A stretch of DNA of 64,000 bases from Saccharothrix tamanrassetensis (GTDB lineage Bacteria; Actinomycetota; Actinomycetes; Mycobacteriales; Pseudonocardiaceae): assembly GCF_014203665.1 (NCBI RefSeq), contig NZ_JACHJN010000005.1:186001-250000 (forward strand), given 5' to 3'. Below are positions 60,108 to 64,000 of the stretch, in pieces (position 1 is the stretch's first letter; each line of letters starts with the position of its first letter). The notes under the pieces are model-generated. The model saw only the letters and a list, made by a program, of their open reading frames with translations, was not told where the DNA came from and ran no database searches. The translations under genes and the position numbers were made by a program.

Positions 60108-61480
60108 CCAGCGACCGGCCGGACCCGGCGGCGCCGGGGATCGACCCCCGCCGACTCACGGACCTGCTGGCGCGGGAACGCGCGGCGTGGACCGAGGGCA
60201 GGCCCAAGGCCCGCGCGCTGCACGAGCGGGCCAAGCTCTCGCAGGTCCACGGCACACCGCAGCACTGGATGAACCAGTTCCCGCCCCCGGTGCCGCTCAT
60301 CGTGGACCGCGCGGCCGGCGCGCGGCTGTACGACACCGACGGTCACGAGTACGCCGACTTCGGCCTCGGTGCCACGGCGGCGCTGTGGGGTCACAACCAC
60401 CCCGCCGTGGTCGCCGCGCTGCGCGACCAGCTCGACCGCGGTCTGACGACCCTCTGGCCGCACGAGGACCACGTGTGGGTGACCGAGGAGTTGGGGCGCC
60501 GGTTCGGCCTGCCGTTCTGGCAGTTCACCGTGTCGGCGTCGGACGCGAACCGGTTCGCGCTGCTGCTGGCCAGGGTCGCCACCGGGCGGCAGCGGATCCT
60601 GGTGTTCCACCACGCCTACCACGGTTCGGTCGAGCAGACCTGTGCCGTCCTGACCGGCTCCGGTGTCGCCGCGCCGCCCGGCGTCGACCCCAACGGCGTG
60701 GACGTGCGGCAGACCACGAAGGTGGTGGAGTTCAACGACCTGCCCGCACTCGAACGGGCGCTGGAGCCGCGTGACGTGGCCGCGGTGCTGGCCGAGCCGG
60801 TGATGACCAACGGCGGCGCGGTGATCCGTCCGGACCCCGGTTTCCACGCCGCCCTGCGCGACCTCACCCGCCGCACCGGCACGCTGCTGGTCGTCGACGA
60901 GACCCAGACCATCCCGGCGGGCCCCGGCGGCTGCACCGGCGAGCTGGGCCTGGAGCCCGACCTGATCACGATGGGCAAGTGCCTCGCCGGCGGCGTCCCG
61001 GCCGGGGTCTACGGCATGTCCGACTCCGTCGCCGCGGCCACCGCGCGCTACACGGCGACCGGCGACGGCGGTCTGGGCAGCACGCTGGCGGGCGGCGCGC
61101 TCGCCGTCCGGGCCATGCGCGCGGTGCTCGGCGAGGTCATGACGGAGCGGACCTACACCCACATGAACCGGCTGGCTTCCCGCTACGAGAGCGACGTCGA
61201 CTCGGTGATCGCCCACCACGGCCTGCCCTGGCACGTCGGGCGCCTCGGCGGCAGGGTCTCGTACGCCTTCACGCCGACGCCGCCGCGCAACGCCGGCCAG
61301 GTGTACTCCGGCGGCGGCTCCGCGGTCCGCGAGGCGTTGTGGCTGTACCTCGCCAACCGGGGCGTCGTGCTCAACGGCATGAGCGGGGCGGCGCTGTTCT
61401 CGCCGATGACCGAGGAGGCCGACGTGGACCTGCACGGCGAGCTGTTCGGCGCGGTGATCGCCGAGCTGGTGGGGCGGTGA
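60104..61480 (+). CDS. Class-III PLP-dependent aminotransferase (GSA-aminomutase-like)
   Basis: The 458-residue fold-type-I enzyme has VDRAAGARLYDTDGHEYADFG, HHAYHGSVEQT, LLVVDETQTIPAGPGG (PLP-binding Asp) and LITMGKCLAGGVPAGVYG with Schiff-base Lys292. Best likeness is to glutamate-1-semialdehyde aminomutase-type aminotransferases used in natural-product and beta-amino-acid metabolism, not to HemL itself because the region after Lys292 diverges (AAATARYTATGDGGLGSTLA). ATG 60104 overlaps the amidohydrolase stop by 4 bp; GAGGAGCC site. Confidence 0.92.
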   Translation: MTSDRPDPAAPGIDPRRLTDLLARERAAWTEGRPKARALHERAKLSQVHGTPQHWMNQFPPPVPLIVDRAAGARLYDTDGHEYADFGLGATAALWGHNHPAVVAALRDQLDRGLTTLWPHEDHVWVTEELGRRFGLPFWQFTVSASDANRFALLLARVATGRQRILVFHHAYHGSVEQTCAVLTGSGVAAPPGVDPNGVDVRQTTKVVEFNDLPALERALEPRDVAAVLAEPVMTNGGAVIRPDPGFHAALRDLTRRTGTLLVVDETQTIPAGPGGCTGELGLEPDLITMGKCLAGGVPAGVYGMSDSVAAATARYTATGDGGLGSTLAGGALAVRAMRAVLGEVMTERTYTHMNRLASRYESDVDSVIAHHGLPWHVGRLGGRVSYAFTPTPPRNAGQVYSGGGSAVREALWLYLANRGVVLNGMSGAALFSPMTEEADVDLHGELFGAVIAELVGR

Positions 61481-62535
61481 CGGCCTTCGGCGGCGGGGAG
61501 ATCGAGGCGTTCCGGGCCGACATCGCCCGCTCGCGGGTGCCGGGTGCCCACTCGCCGGGCCGGTGGTCGGTCGCCCCCGGCAACCGCGACCCCGGTGTGT
61601 CCGGGGTGATGCCCGCACGGGTGCGGCTGCGCGACACGACGATGCGCACGATCGGATCGCTGTCGGTGACGCGGGACGCCAAGCAGGCCTTCCTGCGCCG
61701 GCTGGCCGCCTGCGGCGTGCCCGAGATCGTCCTTCCCCGCACCGACGACTCCGGCGAAGCCGTGGCCGCGGTGAAGTCGGAGAATCCCGACTGCGTGGTG
61801 GTGTGCCCATTCGTGTCCACTGTGGACTCGGTCGGATCGGCCCGGCGCGCGGGCTATGACGGAGTGCAGGTGACGGTACCCGGCTTCGGCCCGGCGTCGT
61901 CGGTCTACGACCCGGTCGGCCGTGGCGAAGCCTGGACCCGCGCGGACTTCGTCGCCCGGTCCGCCGCCGTCGTGGCACACGCCCGAGCCTGCGGCCTGCG
62001 GGTCGTCGCGGCCCTGATGATGGCGTCCTACCTCACCCGCGAGGTGCTCGCCGAGACGCTCGCGGCCCTGGCGGACGCGGACGAGATCACCCTGTTCGAC
62101 GGCCCCGGCGCGCTCGGGCCGGAGGCGTTCGCCGACCTGGTCCGCGCGACCGGCACCCCGGTCGGCGTCCACCCGCACAACACCTTCGGCCTGGCGGTGG
62201 CCTGCGCCGTGGGTTCCGCCCGAGCCGGCGCCGAGGTGGTCGAGGTGTCGGTGAACGGTTACTGCGGCGGCCCCGGGAACGCCGACCTCGCCGCGACCGC
62301 CGCCGCCTTCGAGGCCCTGTACGGCGTGCGCACGGGCCTGCACCTCGCCCACCTGACCGGGCTGTCCCGGGAGGCGGCCAGGCTCACCGGCCACCCGACC
62401 GCCCGGAACCAGCCCGTGGTCGGTTCCGACGCGTTCTACTGGGGCGACGGTGACTGGGTGCGTCGCGAAGCCGAAGTGGACCCGCTGCTGCACAACTGCG
62501 TCGAGCCGACCCTGTTCGGCAACGAACGCCGCTGA
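61477..62535 (+). CDS. DRE-TIM metallolyase (HMG-CoA lyase / isopropylmalate synthase-like)
   Basis: The 352-residue TIM-barrel enzyme has RLRDTTMRTIGSL (variant of the DRE metal-binding motif, here RDT), VVVCPFVSTVDSVGSARRAG, ALMMASYLTREVLAETL, VGVHPHNTFGLAVACAVGSARAGAEVVE and SVNGYCGGPGNADLAATAAA. HxH in HPHN and the Asn-rich end bind a divalent metal in the family. These catalyse aldol-type C-C cleavage or formation next to a carboxyl group. GTG 61477 overlaps the aminotransferase stop. Last gene of the operon. Confidence 0.88.
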   Translation: MTAFGGGEIEAFRADIARSRVPGAHSPGRWSVAPGNRDPGVSGVMPARVRLRDTTMRTIGSLSVTRDAKQAFLRRLAACGVPEIVLPRTDDSGEAVAAVKSENPDCVVVCPFVSTVDSVGSARRAGYDGVQVTVPGFGPASSVYDPVGRGEAWTRADFVARSAAVVAHARACGLRVVAALMMASYLTREVLAETLAALADADEITLFDGPGALGPEAFADLVRATGTPVGVHPHNTFGLAVACAVGSARAGAEVVEVSVNGYCGGPGNADLAATAAAFEALYGVRTGLHLAHLTGLSREAARLTGHPTARNQPVVGSDAFYWGDGDWVRREAEVDPLLHNCVEPTLFGNERR

Positions 62536-62574
62536 GCGGCAGCCGGCCCGGTGCCGCTGGCTGTCCTGCCTCGA

Positions 62575-63540
62575 TCAGGCGTTCGGCGGCTCGGGGTGCG
62601 GCAGTCGAGCCACCACCGCGGCGTACTCGTCGGCGATCCCCCGGACGATGTCGGCGGCCGGGAGGACCCGGTCGACCAGACCGGCGGACTGCCCGGCCTC
62701 GACCTTGCCGTGCGCCACGTCGCCGTCGTGCGCGGCCATGCGCAGCGTCGCCTTGGTGAACGCGGCGCGACGGGTCTCCAGGTCCGCGCCGGAGCCCTCC
62801 AGTTCCGCCATGCGCGCGGAGAACTCGTTGACCAGGGTGCGCACCGGGCCCAGGCCGTGACCGACCAGGCGCGTGTCGGCCACTCCGGCGCGCAGCACCG
62901 CGTCCCGGTAGGCCGGGTGCACGTTGGCCTCCTCGCTGAGCAGGAACCTGGTGCCGAACTGCGCCGCGCCGGCACCGAGGGCGAGTGCCGCCGCCAGGCC
63001 GTGCCCGTCCGCGAAGCCGCCGGACGCCACCAGGGGGAGGTCCACGGCCGCCGCCACCGCGCGCAGCAGGACCAGGGTCGACACCTGGCTCGCAGGCGGG
63101 TGCCCACCCGCCTCGCCGCCGACCACCACGAGACCGTCCACACCGGACTCCGCTGCCTTCAGCGCGTGCTCCACCCCGGCCACCACGTGCAGGCACACCG
63201 TGCCCACGTCGTGGAAACGCGACAGGTACCGGCGCGGCCCGCCCTGCGAGGCGATCAGCACCGGCGGTCGCCGGGCCACCAGCAGGTCGATCACCTCGTC
63301 CACGCCCGGCCGGTACAGCGGCAGGTTCACCGCGAACGGCCGGTCGGTGCCGTGCCGCACCTCGTCCAGCACCGCGGCGAGGTCCGGCAGGCGCATCGGG
63401 CCCGCCGCCACCACCCCGAGGCCTCCGGCGCGGGACACCGCCAGGGGCAGTGCGGCGGCGGAGGACGCCCAGGACATGCCGGCCTGCACGATCGGCAGGT
63501 CGACACCCAGCAGCCGGGTCACCGGCGTGACGATCCTCAT
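62575..63540 (-). CDS. Nitronate monooxygenase / 2-nitropropane dioxygenase-family FMN enzyme
   Basis: The 321-residue TIM-barrel flavoprotein shows RLLGVDLPIVQAGMSWASSAALP-like start (VDLPIVQAGMSW), GGLGVVAAGPMRLPDL, FAVNLPLYRPGVDE, VVVGGEAGGHPPASQVST and LPLVASGGFADGHGLAAALALGAGAAQFGTRF cut into the phosphate-binding GGFADG and GTRFL blocks. The family oxidises nitronates or reduces enoyl thioesters. ATG 63540 has GGAGGTG upstream. It follows the acyl-CoA synthetase gene by 43 bp on the same strand and converges on the enzyme operon. Confidence 0.92.
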   Translation of the reverse strand: MRIVTPVTRLLGVDLPIVQAGMSWASSAAALPLAVSRAGGLGVVAAGPMRLPDLAAVLDEVRHGTDRPFAVNLPLYRPGVDEVIDLLVARRPPVLIASQGGPRRYLSRFHDVGTVCLHVVAGVEHALKAAESGVDGLVVVGGEAGGHPPASQVSTLVLLRAVAAAVDLPLVASGGFADGHGLAAALALGAGAAQFGTRFLLSEEANVHPAYRDAVLRAGVADTRLVGHGLGPVRTLVNEFSARMAELEGSGADLETRRAAFTKATLRMAAHDGDVAHGKVEAGQSAGLVDRVLPAADIVRGIADEYAAVVARLPHPEPPNA

Positions 63541-63583
63541 CGGGCACCTCCGGCGTCCGGCCGCGCCACGGGCGTGGCTGTCC

Positions 63584-64000
63584 TCATCGGGCGCCCTCGG
63601 CATCCAGCAGCCGCACCGCGTGCTCCACCAGGTGCCGCTTCTGCACCTTCGCGCTGGCGGTCATGCCGAACCGCTCGAACCCGTCGACCAGGCACATCCG
63701 GCGCGGCACCTTGAACCCCGCCAGCAGCGGGCGCACCCACTCCAGCAACTCCTCCGGCGTGGCCGTGCAGTCCTCGTTGAGCACCACGAAGGCGAAGGGC
63801 ACCTCCACCAGCCGGGCGTCCGGCACGCCGACCACCACCGCCTGGCGGATCTTGGGGTGCCGGTGCAGCACGTTCTCCACCTCGGTCGGCGCCACGTTCT
63901 CGCCGCCCACCCGGATGATCTCCTTGAGCCGCCCCAGGAACTCCAGTCGGCCGTCCTCGCCCAGCCGGCCGAGGTCACCGGTGCGCAGCCAGCCGTCGGC
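63584..64000 (-). CDS. AMP-forming acyl-CoA synthetase, C-terminal part (cut by window edge)
   Basis: The last ~139 residues of an ANL-superfamily enzyme are visible: RTGDLGRLGEDGRLEFLGR (hinge, motif A8), KEIIRVGGENVAPTEVENVL, VVVGVPDARLVEVPFAFVV and a C-terminal catalytic-lysine-like region FGMTASAKVQKRHLVEHAVR. The gene continues beyond the right edge. These enzymes adenylate a carboxylic acid and load it on CoA. It probably forms a transcription unit with the nitronate monooxygenase gene and may act on a product or precursor of the facing operon. Confidence 0.92.
   Translation of the reverse strand, partial: ADGWLRTGDLGRLGEDGRLEFLGRLKEIIRVGGENVAPTEVENVLHRHPKIRQAVVVGVPDARLVEVPFAFVVLNEDCTATPEELLEWVRPLLAGFKVPRRMCLVDGFERFGMTASAKVQKRHLVEHAVRLLDAEGAR

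Noticed and set aside
57245..61480. 1411-codon rightward frame spanning the LLM, amidohydrolase and aminotransferase region
   Set aside because: Only its last 458 codons (from 60104) are real, the aminotransferase; the rest is out of frame with the LLM and DMFase-like genes, which carry clear family motifs.

Overview
The window is a 64 kb piece of chromosome from a very GC-rich actinomycete. Frequent GTG starts, 4-bp ATGA/GTGA gene overlaps, Thr/Pro linkers in secreted proteins, an RpfB-like protein, SARP and XRE regulators and a DasR-type chitinase operator all fit the order Pseudonocardiales (Saccharothrix / Lentzea / Actinosynnema type). The genus is inferred from style and gene content, not proven. 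I see no rRNA, tRNA or CRISPR array.

Layout. Positions 1-21 kb are mostly housekeeping and conserved actinobacterial genes. They hold the 5' part of glutamate synthase (gltB), a VIT1/CCC1-type protein, a CPA2 antiporter, a two-component system, a secreted CAP protein, an Lrp-type regulator divergent from a branched-chain keto-acid dehydrogenase operon (E1alpha-E1beta-E2), acyltransferase and GGCT-like genes, an SGNH hydrolase, an FtsX-type ABC exporter and a secreted GH18 chitinase under a DasR-like site.

Positions 21-31 kb look like an accessory island in decay. An intact Imm1-type immunity gene is cut off from a dead SCP1.201-like deaminase toxin by an IS5-like element. Next come two large nested inverted-repeat elements whose inner stems differ but stay complementary, an XRE-type regulator, a transposase remnant, a frameshifted DUF4157 toxin-carrier gene with a second HExxH effector domain, an XRE-TM-lectin protein, a SARP regulator, a secreted beta-helix protein, a possible 23-residue peptide gene and a ricin-like remnant.

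Positions 31-50 kb hold a SIS-domain sugar isomerase, a YciO/Sua5 protein, a LuxR-tailed regulator, a secreted subtilase, a giant wHTH/Hsp90-type conflict ATPase split by one in-frame TAG, a glycosyltransferase, a MarR-MMPL efflux pair, an Rpf-LysM protein, a VanZ-RDD protein, an intradiol dioxygenase-like lipoprotein and an alpha/beta hydrolase lacking its nucleophile.

Positions 50-64 kb form what I read as one metabolic module. A peptide/opine-type ABC importer (dppBC, fused ATPase, binding protein) runs leftward. A five-gene rightward operon encodes a REDY/HapK-like protein, an LLM flavin monooxygenase, a large N,N-dimethylformamidase-like amidohydrolase, a class-III aminotransferase and a DRE-TIM (HMGL-like) aldolase/lyase. 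A nitronate monooxygenase and an acyl-CoA synthetase converge on it. Nearly identical 17-bp inverted repeats (TGTTGACANNNACAACA) sit in front of both the importer and the enzyme operon and overlap a -35 box in each, so the two are probably co-regulated. This pathway is the best candidate for an undescribed system here, followed by the nested palindromes at 23.4-23.9 kb.
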